The notes under the pieces: model-generated
What the model was told of the DNA's origin: nothing
The model's input: the letters and a program-made list of their open reading frames with translations, nothing else
Database searches by the model: none
Source of the DNA: Vibrio nigripulchritudo ATCC 27043
GTDB lineage: Bacteria > Pseudomonadota > Gammaproteobacteria > Enterobacterales > Vibrionaceae
Length of the DNA: 64,000 bases
Direction of reading: 5' to 3'
Assembly (NCBI RefSeq): GCF_000222685.1
Contig: NZ_AFWJ01000024.1
Span: 17,362-81,361 of the forward strand
Part shown: positions 56,020-64,000 of the stretch, piece by piece
Numbering within the stretch: position 1 is the stretch's first letter
Layout of the letters: the number at the start of each line of letters is the position of its first letter
Translations under genes and position numbers: made by a program

Positions 56020-57438
56020 ATGCGCCAATATAGCAAGTTTCTCATCCCCATCATTGTCCCTTTGATCGTACTCATCATGCCACTCTCGGCTTTTCCTTTT
56101 GAGGGAATGACCATACTGCAACAGCGGGTGGTTGCTATCTTTTTGCTCGCCGCTTTGTGCTGGGTATTGGAGCCGATTCCCATCTATGCCACATCTGTAG
56201 TGATTATTGTGTTGGAGTTACTTCTGCTGTCAGATAAGGGTCTGATCTTCTTCCGGCTTGATGCCGGGCAGCCGCATTTCGGTGAGCTTCTAAAATACAG
56301 TGACATCATGGCAACCTTTGCCAGCCCCATCATCATGTTGTTTCTGGGCGGTTTTTTTCTGGCGATGGCCGCCACCAAATACCGGCTTGATGTCAACCTG
56401 GCCAGAGTGCTTCTTAAACCGTTTGGGTCAAATCCAAAAAATGTGATGCTGGGTTTAATGCTGATTACCGGCGTTTTCTCCATGTTTATGTCCAATACTG
56501 CGACTACAGCAATGATGCTCTCGATACTCGCGCCAGTGATTGCCGTGTTTGGTTTGAACGATCCGGGAAGAATTGCTTTCGCATTATCTATACCGGTTGC
56601 CGCCAACATAGGTGGAATCGGCACTCCTATTGGAACGCCACCAAACGCCATCGCACTAAAATACCTTTCGGGTGAGAACATGATTTCTTTTGGCGAATGG
56701 ATGACCTTTGGTGTGCCTTTTGTGATTGTTATGATGGCGCTTGCCTGGGTTCTGATCGGAAGGCTTTATCCCGCTAACGAACAGCACATCAATCTCAAAA
56801 TCAAAGGCAAGTTCCTTAAAACACCCAAAGCCATCACTGTTTACATTGTCTTCGCACTCACCATTTTGCTTTGGCTGATGGGCTCTGCCCACGGAATGAA
56901 TTCTTATACCGTGGCGTTAATTCCGGTGGCGGTATTTTCGTTAACCGGAATCATAAACAAGGAAGATCTCAAAAAGATTTCCTGGGACGTATTGTGGTTA
57001 GTATCGGGGGGTATTGCCCTTGGCTTGGCGCTGGATAAAACCGGGTTGGCAAGTCTGGTGGTGCACAGCATACCTTTCGATTCATTCTCTCCTTATATTG
57101 TGTTGCTTGGTGCCGCCTTCTTGTGCCTGCTGATGGCCAATTTCATGTCCCATACCGCTACAGCCAACTTACTTATGCCGATCATGGCTGCGTTGGGGAC
57201 GTCTATGGCAACGCTGGCACCTCTGGGTGGAGAAGTTACGCTGATTCTGGTTGTGACATTCGCGGCTTCTTTAGGGATGTCGCTTCCTATTAGTACTCCT
57301 CCTAATGCGCTTGCCCACGCCACCGGAAACGTGGCCACGAACCAGATGGCAAAAGTCGGGGTTATTCTCGGTTTGGTTGGGGTAGTTCTAAGCTTTGTGT
57401 TGGTTTGGGTTCTTAACCTGTCTGGTTTTATAGGGTAG
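56020..57438 (+). CDS. SLC13/DASS-family anion transporter
   Basis: About 472 residues from ATG 56020, chosen because the sequence upstream (start at 55984) gives a charged non-membrane extension. The protein has about 11-12 helices with the two SNT signatures of di- and tricarboxylate/sulfate carriers: FMSNTATTAMML and NFMSHTATANLLMPI, and ANIGGIGTPIGTPPNAIAL and GMSLPISTPPNALA. Substrate may be a dicarboxylate or other anion. The stop is 4 nt before a histidine kinase start, so carrier, kinase and response regulator form an operon. Confidence 0.88.
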   Translation: MRQYSKFLIPIIVPLIVLIMPLSAFPFEGMTILQQRVVAIFLLAALCWVLEPIPIYATSVVIIVLELLLLSDKGLIFFRLDAGQPHFGELLKYSDIMATFASPIIMLFLGGFFLAMAATKYRLDVNLARVLLKPFGSNPKNVMLGLMLITGVFSMFMSNTATTAMMLSILAPVIAVFGLNDPGRIAFALSIPVAANIGGIGTPIGTPPNAIALKYLSGENMISFGEWMTFGVPFVIVMMALAWVLIGRLYPANEQHINLKIKGKFLKTPKAITVYIVFALTILLWLMGSAHGMNSYTVALIPVAVFSLTGIINKEDLKKISWDVLWLVSGGIALGLALDKTGLASLVVHSIPFDSFSPYIVLLGAAFLCLLMANFMSHTATANLLMPIMAALGTSMATLAPLGGEVTLILVVTFAASLGMSLPISTPPNALAHATGNVATNQMAKVGVILGLVGVVLSFVLVWVLNLSGFIG

Positions 57439-57442
57439 CGGT

Positions 57443-58795
57443 ATGAATACCAGTGTAGCCAAGGTGATTGAGCATTATTTTTCCAACCCGATGTGCCACT
57501 TGGAACTGGATACTGAAGAAGCACTCCTGACGGAAGGTGAAGAAAACCGACGTTTATTTTATGTGGTTTCGGGCGAATTAGAAGGGTTTGTAAAAACAGA
57601 AAACTCTTCATCGGTAGCCAAAGTATTCAGTGCGTCCGAGGGGGCATTTATTGGTGTTCACAGTTTCTTTTCTGGAGATTTTGTGGCGTCTTCCAGTGTT
57701 GTAAGCAAGTCACCAAGCGTACTTGCCTGGATAGATAACGAAACACCTCCCGTGGACGAAGAACGGTTGGGCTCACTGACTCAACAGTTTACCCCTGTAA
57801 TTCTCAACGAGCTTTCACGGCGTCAGAAGCGCGCCATGCAAGAAGCAATTGAGAAAGAAAAAGTGCTGACTCAGCTCCACACCGCAGAACAGATGACTAC
57901 TCTTGGGCAGCTAGCGGCAGGCATTGCGCATGAACTGAACAATGCAGTTGGGGTACTCAGTAGCAAAACTGAACGTATGCAGGAAGTCATTCTAGCGTTG
58001 CTTGAAGAATTACACCCCGGAGCCAGTCAGTTTGTTGATGCTGGCCTTCTGAAAGGACAGACTGCCAGCTCTCAGGAAGTTCGTGCTCGAGCAAAGCAAA
58101 TCAGCAGTGAGTTTGGAATTGAAAAGCACCTGGCGAAAGCATTAGCGAGAGCCGTTTCGCCCTCAGAATTATCAAACGACTGGCTTAAATCGCCTGAAGA
58201 CGCAGTGAAATACTGGAGCGTAGGACGAGACTTGCACGACATGCGAGTGGCGGCAAGGCACTCCGTTAGCATCGTTAAATCGGTGAAGCAGTTAGGACGC
58301 TCTGATACCGAAGTCGAAGAATGGGTAGACGTTAACGACACCCTTCATAAGTCACTAGCTTTGTTGCAAAGCGATATCCGACGAGTCGATGTAAGATTCA
58401 GCCCCGCAAGTACCAGTAAGATAAAGGGCAGTGAAAGTGACTTGGTTCAGGTATGGGCAAACATCATCAAAAATGCCTGCGATGCTCTGTCGTCTACGCC
58501 TAATCCCGGTATTGAGATTCTAACCCGAGAGAGCGACAACCACATCAAAGTGACGATTGCCAATAATGGTCCAGAAATAAAAGAAAGCGTTCGCAGGCAA
58601 ATATTTCAACCCAATTTTACTACCAAGAAGGGTGGGCTTTCGTTCGGTCTTGGGTTGGGGTTATCCATCGTGAAACGAATGGTTAGCCGCTATCAGGGAA
58701 GTGTTGTCGTGAAGAGCGACGACGAAAAAACGGTCTTTCGGATCAAGTTACCTAAATCGACAAACCCAAAGGAGGTTGGTTATGGAAAAAATTAA
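57443..58795 (+). CDS. Histidine kinase with cyclic-nucleotide-binding-like domain
   Basis: A 450-residue soluble kinase. About residues 15-100 look like a CRP-type cNMP-binding barrel (LLTEGEENRRLFYVVSGELEG, SEGAFIGVHSFFSGDF); the usual arginine for phosphate binding is not obvious, so ligand binding is uncertain. A helix leads to HisKA with His163 in AAGIAHELNNAVG (the common Pro after NN is Ala). The HATPase has NIIKNACDAL and SFGLGLGLSIVKRM. It is sandwiched between a carrier gene (4 nt) and a response regulator (overlapping), implying a dedicated transport-linked signalling unit. Confidence 0.87.
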   Translation: MNTSVAKVIEHYFSNPMCHLELDTEEALLTEGEENRRLFYVVSGELEGFVKTENSSSVAKVFSASEGAFIGVHSFFSGDFVASSSVVSKSPSVLAWIDNETPPVDEERLGSLTQQFTPVILNELSRRQKRAMQEAIEKEKVLTQLHTAEQMTTLGQLAAGIAHELNNAVGVLSSKTERMQEVILALLEELHPGASQFVDAGLLKGQTASSQEVRARAKQISSEFGIEKHLAKALARAVSPSELSNDWLKSPEDAVKYWSVGRDLHDMRVAARHSVSIVKSVKQLGRSDTEVEEWVDVNDTLHKSLALLQSDIRRVDVRFSPASTSKIKGSESDLVQVWANIIKNACDALSSTPNPGIEILTRESDNHIKVTIANNGPEIKESVRRQIFQPNFTTKKGGLSFGLGLGLSIVKRMVSRYQGSVVVKSDDEKTVFRIKLPKSTNPKEVGYGKN

Positions 58796-59255
58796 CATCG
58801 TGTGTGTGGATGACCAGCGGGAAGTATTGAGTGCGGTGCTGCAAGATCTTGCGCCTTTAGAAGAATGGCTGACTATTGAGGATTGCGAATCGGCAGAAGA
58901 AGCTCTGGAACTTATCGAAGATTTGGATGCACAAGGTGAGCATATCGCACTGGTTATTTCGGACCATGTTATGCCGGGACAGTCAGGCGTTGAGCTCTTA
59001 ACCGAAATTTCTCAGGATCGTCGTTTTACACATACCAAAAAAGTGCTTCTGACAGGGCAGGCGACACATCAGGATACGATTTCGGCCATCAATCAGGCTC
59101 GTATTGAAAGTTACTTTGAAAAACCATGGGTTGGGAAAGAACTGGTTGAATGCGCAAGGCGCTTAGTGACTGAATACATTTTTGACGCAGGTCTGGAATA
59201 CGAATCGTATCAGCTTCAGCTTGATCAACAAATTGTATTCAGTCGTTTGAGGTAA
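58782..59255 (+). CDS. Single-domain response regulator
   Basis: A 157-residue receiver protein from ATG 58782, preceded by AAGGAGG and overlapping the kinase gene end. The phosphoacceptor is Asp61 (VISDHVMPGQSG), with the CVDDQ acidic pocket, LLTGQAT and FEKPW lysine. The tail of ~35 residues is helical and has no DNA-binding or enzymatic domain. It is the evident partner of the upstream kinase; its downstream target is unknown. Confidence 0.9.
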   Translation: MEKINIVCVDDQREVLSAVLQDLAPLEEWLTIEDCESAEEALELIEDLDAQGEHIALVISDHVMPGQSGVELLTEISQDRRFTHTKKVLLTGQATHQDTISAINQARIESYFEKPWVGKELVECARRLVTEYIFDAGLEYESYQLQLDQQIVFSRLR

Positions 59256-59288
59256 TTTTCACAAAAAAGGGTTTTCTCTAAAATTTGC

Positions 59289-59320
59289 TTGACCTTAGAC
59301 TCGACTCCAAGGTGTATAGT
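59289..59320 (+). promoter_or_regulatory. ZntR/MerR-type promoter of zntA
   Basis: -35 TTGACC (59289-59294) and -10 TATAGT (59315-59320) are separated by 20 bp, the overlong spacer of MerR-family promoters. The spacer and its edges form an imperfect dyad (ACCTTAGACTC / GACTCCAAGGT) that closely follows the E. coli zntA operator (family known to be activated by zinc, cadmium or lead through ZntR). About 107 nt upstream of the zntA start. Confidence 0.85.
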
Positions 59321-59433
59321 CAAAATCAAATATTATCTGTGATTCATATGAGAGTGAAATGCACAGGACTTGAATCGGCATAAAAAAACTCAAGTTCCCG
59401 GCTTTCATTCCAATACATATAAGGATAAAGACT

Positions 59434-61721
59434 ATGTGCATCAAACACGAAAGTTGCAAAAGCAAACACACTGGACCAACCCTTTCTATTAGTAGCTGCA
59501 CACCCATAGCACCTCTCGAAAGCAACACAGAATCGGGTCATTGCTGTAACGGTGACTCCTGCTCTGGTGGAGGCGAAACGACCTCGATCGAAGACGAGGG
59601 TGAGCGGTCGCCAGGCGGTGATACGCTGTCTGGCAGTTGGAAAATTCTGGGTATGGACTGTCCGTCCTGCGCGCGAAAAGTTGAAAATGCCGTATCTGCA
59701 ATCAAGGATGTTTCCCATACCAAGGTGCTGTTTGCCACCGAAAAACTCGTTGTGCAATACCAAGAGGCAGCCACCTTACCTCTCATCGAACAAGCGGTGC
59801 GCAAAGCCGGATTTCAGTTTGAACAACCAAAAAACAGGTAGAATCCGAGACCTCTGAAAACCGAGCACTGACATTTTTAAAAGCGAATCTGAACATCATT
59901 TCGCTTTCCGCTGCGATGGCAATTTCCGCCATTATCAATCAAGTGTCTCCTCAAGTTGGTGCCTGGATGTTCACCTTTGTGTGCATTGCAGGCTTGTATC
60001 CTGTCGCCAAAAAAGCCATTCAGCTGGCGAAAAGCGGCACTCCGTTTGCTATTGAAACCCTGATGAGTGTGGCAGCGCTTGGCGCGCTTTATCTGGGTGA
60101 AACCATTGAAGCCGCAATGGTGCTTTTACTGTTTCTATTAGGGGAGAGACTGGAAGCGTACGCGGCGTCAAGGGCTCGAAGTGGCGTTCAGTCTTTAATG
60201 GCGTTGGTGCCTGAAAATACCATTCGCATTGAAAACGGTCTTCGGGTTGAAGTGGCGGCGTCTGAACTCAGTGTTGGTGACATAATTGAAGTCGCCCCAG
60301 GGGACAGATTGCCGGCAGACGGTAAGCTTGTTGATACCAATGCAAGTTTTGATGAAAGTGCACTCACTGGGGAATCGGTTCCTGTCGGACGAGATATTGG
60401 TGATCAAGTTATGGCTGGATCGGTAGTGGTCGATAAAGTCGTTCGACTGTCCATTACTTCTGAGCAAGGTGAGAATGCCATCGATCGAATTCTTCACCTG
60501 ATTGAAGAGGCGGAATCTCGCAAAGCTCCTTTGGAGCGATTCTTAGACAAGTTCAGTCGCTGGTACACGCCATTAATGATGGTGGTATCTCTGCTGGTGA
60601 TCATTACCCCGCCATTATTTTTTGAACAACCTTGGGAGACCTGGGTATATCGTGGTCTGGCACTTTTATTGATTGCCTGTCCGTGTGCCTTGGTAATATC
60701 CACACCCGCGGCGATCACTTCTGGGTTAGCGACTGCGGCAAAGCGTGGTGCGTTGATCAAAGGCGGTGCTGCATTAGAGCAACTAGGAAAAATTGAAGCC
60801 GTAGCATTTGATAAAACCGGTACTCTGACGTTGGGTAAGCCCCAGGTCACAGACGTTAAACCAGTCAATGATATGGATGCAAATACATTGCTGACATTGG
60901 CTGCTGCTATAGAAGTAGGCTCGTCTCATCCACTGGCAAAGTCTCTGGTTCAGAAGGCAGAATCCTCCGGTTTGGTGTTGCCTGAGGCGAAAAACAAACA
61001 GGCGCAGATTGGAAGTGGTATTTCTGGTGAGGTAGACGGCAAGCCCGTTATCTTGATTTCACCTTCTAAGTTTCAGGGTCAGGTCTCGTCTGACCTGAAG
61101 ACTGAAATCGAATCGCTGGAATCGCGCGGTAAAACGGTGGTGCTAGTGTCTGTTTCCGGTGCATTGGAAGGCCTGATTGCCTGGCAGGATACGCTGAGAG
61201 ACGATGCCGCTCCAGCAATAGAAAAGCTTAAAAAGCTCGGAATTGATTCCGTTATGCTTACAGGAGACAACCCACTTGCAGCGAAAGAAATGGCGAGCAA
61301 AGTCGTCATGGATTTCAAAGCCAGCTTGTTACCCGCAGATAAGGTAAGTTACGTCAATGAACTTGCCCAGCATAAGCATGTGGCAATGGTGGGAGATGGC
61401 ATCAATGATGCTCCAGCGATGAAAGCCGCGTCGGTAGGGATTGCAATGGGCGGCGGAACAGACGTCGCACTTGAGACTGCAGATGCTGCTCTAACCCACA
61501 GCCGGTTAGAAGAGTTGCCTGCAATGATAGAGCTTTCCAAAGCAACGCTGAGAAATATCCAGCAAAACGTTGCGTTAGCATTGGGGTTAAAAGGCGTCTT
61601 TCTGTTTACAAGCCTGTTTGGTATTACCGGGCTTTGGGTGGCGGTTCTTGCGGATAGCGGAGCTACTGCGCTGGTGACATTAAATGCGCTTCGCCTGCTA
61701 AGGTTTACATCTAAGGACTGA
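59434..61721 (+). CDS. zntA: Zn/Cd/Pb-exporting P1B-type ATPase, split by a -1 frameshift site
   Basis: Exports zinc, cadmium and lead across the inner membrane. Frame 0 starts at ATG 59434 (ATAAGGATAAAG upstream) and encodes a Cys-rich leader (Cys2, 8, 22, 37, 38, 43) and one heavy-metal domain (GMDCPSCARKVE, Cys76 and Cys79), ending after 135 residues at TAG 59839-59841. The rest (transmembrane CPC motif in ACPCALVIS, TGES, DKTGTLT, GDGINDAP, and a ZntA-type last helix GLWVAVLAD) continues to 61721 in the -1 frame. A -1 shift on A AAA AAC at 59829-59835 gives one 762-residue protein of normal ZntA length. The downstream frame has no start of its own that would keep the first helix. Either this is programmed frameshifting yielding both a small soluble metal-binding protein and the pump, or one A is missing from the sequence. 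Confidence 0.88.
59829..59835 (+). other. Slippery heptamer A AAA AAC inside zntA
   Basis: The heptamer is in the correct frame (zero-frame codons CCA AAA AAC AGG TAG), so tandem -1 slippage keeps pairing at both sites except the last wobble base. The frame-0 stop comes two codons later. I see only a weak candidate stem downstream (AGGT with ACCT) and no clear upstream stimulatory Shine-Dalgarno. Confidence 0.6.
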
Positions 61722-61741
61722 CATTAGCTTTTCGAATTTTT

Positions 61742-61765
61742 AAGCCTTGCTAAGTAGCAAGGCTT
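61742..61765 (+). terminator. Rho-independent terminator of zntA
   Basis: Perfect 10-bp stem AAGCCTTGCT/AGCAAGGCTT with loop AAGT, then TTC and seven T; 20 nt after the stop. Confidence 0.9.
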
Positions 61766-61892
61766 TTCTTTTTTTGCTGAAGTGAAGGGCAATACTTCTG
61801 AAGCGTTGATGGTAAATTAGCCACAAAGTTGCACTTTTGTGTGATGCAAATCGATTTCCTTTGAAAATCAATGTTAATACTTAAACGATATC

Positions 61893-61906
61893 GTGAATCT
61901 GATCAC
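61893..61906. promoter_or_regulatory. CRP-like site upstream of udp
   Basis: GTGA-N6-TCAC (GTGAATCTGATCAC) matches the core of the CRP consensus. It is about 205 nt upstream of the udp start. Uridine phosphorylase genes are known CRP/CytR targets in enteric bacteria and vibrios; here this is only an inference from pattern and context. Confidence 0.5.
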
Positions 61907-62111
61907 TAATTGTTTGGGGTTTGTTCGATAGAGTAAACGGGTACCCATTAATCAATCAAATACCCCAACACTTTTTTCTGCAAGCTGAGCTCAACTGACC
62001 TCGGCTTGTTATCCTTTTTTCTGAAAAAAGTGAAAATATAAATGAAGGTGTAAAAGCCTTATATAATTTACTGGGGTGAAAGAGAACAAATCGACAACCA
62101 AGGAGTCCTTT

Positions 62112-62870
62112 ATGTCTCAAGCTGTTTTTCACTTAGGTGTTACCCAAGAAGATCTTGCTGGTGCTACTTTAGCAATCATTCCCGGAGACCCGGCACGTGT
62201 ACAGAAGATTGCTGAAGAAATGGATAACCCAGAGTTTTTGGCAAGCCACCGAGAATACACGCTTTACAAAGCTGAGCTGGATGGTAAGCCGGTTGTCGTT
62301 TGTTCCACTGGTATCGGTGGTCCATCTACCTCAATCGCGGTGGAAGAGCTAGCTCAACTTGGTGTAACAACATTCTTGCGAGTAGGTACTACTGGTGCTA
62401 TTCAACCTCACGTAAATGTGGGCGACATGATTGTGACTACCGGTTCTGTTCGTCTGGACGGTGCGAGCCTACACTTTGCTCCTATGGAATTCCCAGCTGT
62501 TGCCGACTTTGATATTGCAACTGCAATGAAAGACGCGGTTCTGGAAGAAGGCGCTACGGTTCACACTGGTATTACTGCATCAAGTGATACCTTCTATCCA
62601 GGTCAGGAACGTTACGATACGTTTTCAGGTCGTGTTGTAAGACGCTTCCAGGGCTCAATGAAAGAGTGGCAAGACATGGGTGTGCTGAACTTTGAAATGG
62701 AATCAGCCACGCTTCTGACTATGTGCGCAAGTTCGGGGCTGAAAGCAGGATGTGTCGCTGGGGTTATCATTAACCGTACACAAAAAGAAATTCCTGATCA
62801 TGCCACGCTAAAAGAAACAGAAGCTCGCTCTATTAAAGTGGTGGTCGAAGCTGCACGTAAAATGCTGTAA
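62112..62870 (+). CDS. udp: Uridine phosphorylase
   Basis: A 252-residue enzyme that splits uridine with phosphate into uracil and ribose-1-phosphate, in pyrimidine salvage. Start ATG 62112 has AAGGAG upstream; an in-frame start 36 nt earlier is not supported. Signatures are [57 protein letters not shown] and [10 protein letters not shown] (the Glu-Met-Glu nucleoside-binding loop). It complements the nucleoside importer and gsk found earlier in the window. Confidence 0.95.
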   Translation: MSQAVFHLGVTQEDLAGATLAIIPGDPARVQKIAEEMDNPEFLASHREYTLYKAELDGKPVVVCSTGIGGPSTSIAVEELAQLGVTTFLRVGTTGAIQPHVNVGDMIVTTGSVRLDGASLHFAPMEFPAVADFDIATAMKDAVLEEGATVHTGITASSDTFYPGQERYDTFSGRVVRRFQGSMKEWQDMGVLNFEMESATLLTMCASSGLKAGCVAGVIINRTQKEIPDHATLKETEARSIKVVVEAARKML

Positions 62871-62896
62871 GGCTTTGATATAAAATTTAAACAAAG

Positions 62897-62922
62897 AAAA
62901 GGGCATCAGATGATGCCCTTTT
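62897..62922. terminator. Bidirectional terminator between udp and the CARF nuclease gene
   Basis: AAAAGGGCATCA-GA-TGATGCCCTTTT, a 12-bp stem flanked by T-tracts in both directions, between convergent genes. Confidence 0.88.
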
Positions 62923-62945
62923 TCATGCTTAAATCTCACTCAAAA

Positions 62946-64000
62946 TTAATCGAGCTCTTCGTGACCGCCAGCGTCTTTAAACCAGGCGGTTAAGTTGGCT
63001 TTCAGATCTTTCAGTTCTTCGGGACCGATCAGTGCCAGACCTAGATCCTCTGCGCGAGTGATGTCGTTGTGACGAAGAGGACGGAAACTAACAAGCATAG
63101 CGCGTGCCTGAAGCCCTCCTAGGAGGTCACGTAACGATTCCAGTTTGTATAACGTATCGTCGCCATCGTCTCTCATACCCTTGGTTTTACATTCAATGAT
63201 ATGCAGTTTGTTATTGACGACGGTCGCTACGTCCAGTTCATTACGTACTTCTTTTTCACCCAACTGGCGATAAACCTGAACATTCAGAGAACGGTCCTGA
63301 ATGGTTGGGAGTTCGTCCTGAATCTGTTTTACGGTGCTATGCACTAAGTTTTCAAGCCATTCACCATTCGAGAAGCGTCTTGCGTCTTCGTTGGCAAACG
63401 TCAGAATTCCTTTTTCATAGGTCGCGAGCTCGGTTTCAACCAGATCCGAAATCAACATATCCAGTTCTTTGTAGCTTTGCTGTTTCTCAGTCAGAGCGAC
63501 ATCCAGTTTCTGCTCTTTACGACACGTGGTTGCCAGGTAATTTAATGTCGCTAGACCCGGACCTAATTCAAGAGCATTTCCCGCCCAGCGTTCGCCAAGT
63601 TGGTAAAGTTTTTGATCCAGTTGTTCTGGCAGTTCCTGCTCAGTGAACTCACTGCGCGCGCCAAATATGGTCAGGTAATCTTCAATCTTAATGTGGTCTT
63701 CAACCTGAGCGTCTTCACGACCATCCGGGTATAGCCAGCAAAGCTTGTCACTAAAAGGCTCAACAACAAAAATTGGCCAGTGATAAGTACGGAATACCTC
63801 GTAAACAGAAAGTAATCGGTGTCTCAAGCCACAACTGGCGTTGAGTTTGACATCAACGTTTCTGGTTTTGAGGTCTTCGGCGAGGATTTGAATGGACTCT
63901 TTGATTTTTGATGTGTTCACGACGCTGGGAATTTCGTAGAACTCCGATGTAATGCCACGCAGTTGTAATACAGAGTACAGTCGTTGATACATTGGCACAC
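62946..64000 (-). CDS. VC1899-like CARF-domain PD-(D/E)XK nuclease (DUF1887), 5' end outside window
   Basis: At least 350 residues of a protein closely resembling V. cholerae VC1899, the prototype of the DUF1887 family that includes the cyclic-oligoadenylate-activated nucleases Card1/Can2. The frame is open to the right edge, so about 35 N-terminal residues are probably missing and the internal Met near 63998 is not the start. The N-terminal CARF part has NASCGLRHRLLSVYEVF; the nuclease part has the PD-(D/E)XK core NELDVATVVNNKLHIIECK (Asp in ELDV, Glu and Lys in ECK). There is no CRISPR array or cas gene in the window, so if it responds to a nucleotide signal the source is not here. Confidence 0.88.
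   Translation of the reverse strand, partial: VPMYQRLYSVLQLRGITSEFYEIPSVVNTSKIKESIQILAEDLKTRNVDVKLNASCGLRHRLLSVYEVFRTYHWPIFVVEPFSDKLCWLYPDGREDAQVEDHIKIEDYLTIFGARSEFTEQELPEQLDQKLYQLGERWAGNALELGPGLATLNYLATTCRKEQKLDVALTEKQQSYKELDMLISDLVETELATYEKGILTFANEDARRFSNGEWLENLVHSTVKQIQDELPTIQDRSLNVQVYRQLGEKEVRNELDVATVVNNKLHIIECKTKGMRDDGDDTLYKLESLRDLLGGLQARAMLVSFRPLRHNDITRAEDLGLALIGPEELKDLKANLTAWFKDAGGHEELD

Larger units (their letters stand above)
61722..62111. other. Intergenic region between zntA and udp
   Basis: 390 bp holding the zntA terminator (61742-61765) and the udp control region with a CRP-like site (61893-61906). A second weaker half-site, TGTGA with TCGAT, is at 61840-61855. No coding frame is seen. 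Confidence 0.6.

Noticed and set aside
59916-61721. zntA core as an independent second gene starting at 59916
   Set aside because: The ATG lies within the first membrane helix, has no ribosome site, and the -1 frame upstream (KQVESETSENRALTFLK) encodes normal ZntA linker sequence.
62946-64000. CRISPR locus linked to the CARF nuclease
   Set aside because: No direct-repeat array or cas gene is visible anywhere in the window; VC1899-type proteins also occur without CRISPR.

Overview
The window looks like chromosomal DNA from a marine gammaproteobacterium, most likely Vibrionaceae or a close relative. Three things suggest this: the inosine-guanosine kinase next to a Rof-type protein, a uridine phosphorylase convergent with a VC1899-like CARF nuclease, and the density of CheV, MCP, GGDEF/EAL and two-component genes. 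The genus is an inference. I saw no tRNA, rRNA, CRISPR array, prophage or transposase.

Layout. 1-2.5 kb: the start of a cytochrome bo quinol oxidase operon (cyoA, cyoB, leftward). 3.6-6.9 kb: a LysR regulator, a free-standing polyketide-type acyltransferase and a type II thioesterase, with no megasynthase in view. 7-13 kb: two GNAT acetyltransferases, a secreted esterase, a leftward ferritin-like/cytochrome c/ECF sigma group, a 266-bp MITE-like element and a PhoD-like phosphatase. 13-16.5 kb: a flippase and a GT4 glycosyltransferase, divergent. 16.8-26 kb: a tight leftward seven-gene operon (cytochrome P450, two related unknown proteins, DyP-type peroxidase, membrane patatin, FadL-type porin, four-TM protein). 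I regard this as the best candidate for an undescribed system, probably oxidative metabolism of lipids or fatty acids. 26-30.5 kb: LysR, a class III aminotransferase whose frame is broken at an A6 run, a BKACE enzyme and a TAXI binding protein.

30.6-40.8 kb: a periplasmic binding protein, a hybrid histidine kinase and a REC-histidine kinase in one unit (LuxP/LuxQ or TorT/TorS style), then a complete BMP-type ABC importer, probably for nucleosides. 40.9-45.7 kb: a DUF1800/DUF1501 pair, gsk with a PurR-like box, and rof. 45.8-53.2 kb: an OmpR-type two-component pair, an MCP, CheV and a GGDEF/EAL protein. 53.9-59.3 kb: a CBS protein, a MATE exporter, and an SLC13 transporter in one operon with a histidine kinase and a response regulator. 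59.3-61.7 kb: zntA behind a ZntR-type promoter, split exactly at a classical -1 frameshift heptamer (A AAA AAC). 62.1 kb to the end: udp and the 5'-truncated CARF nuclease.

Two themes link neighbours. The nucleoside theme joins the BMP importer, gsk and udp. The second theme is signalling placed beside transport: a binding-protein sensor next to the BMP importer, and a kinase co-transcribed with an SLC13 carrier. Both broken reading frames sit at A6 homopolymers, so homopolymer sequencing error must be excluded before either is interpreted biologically.
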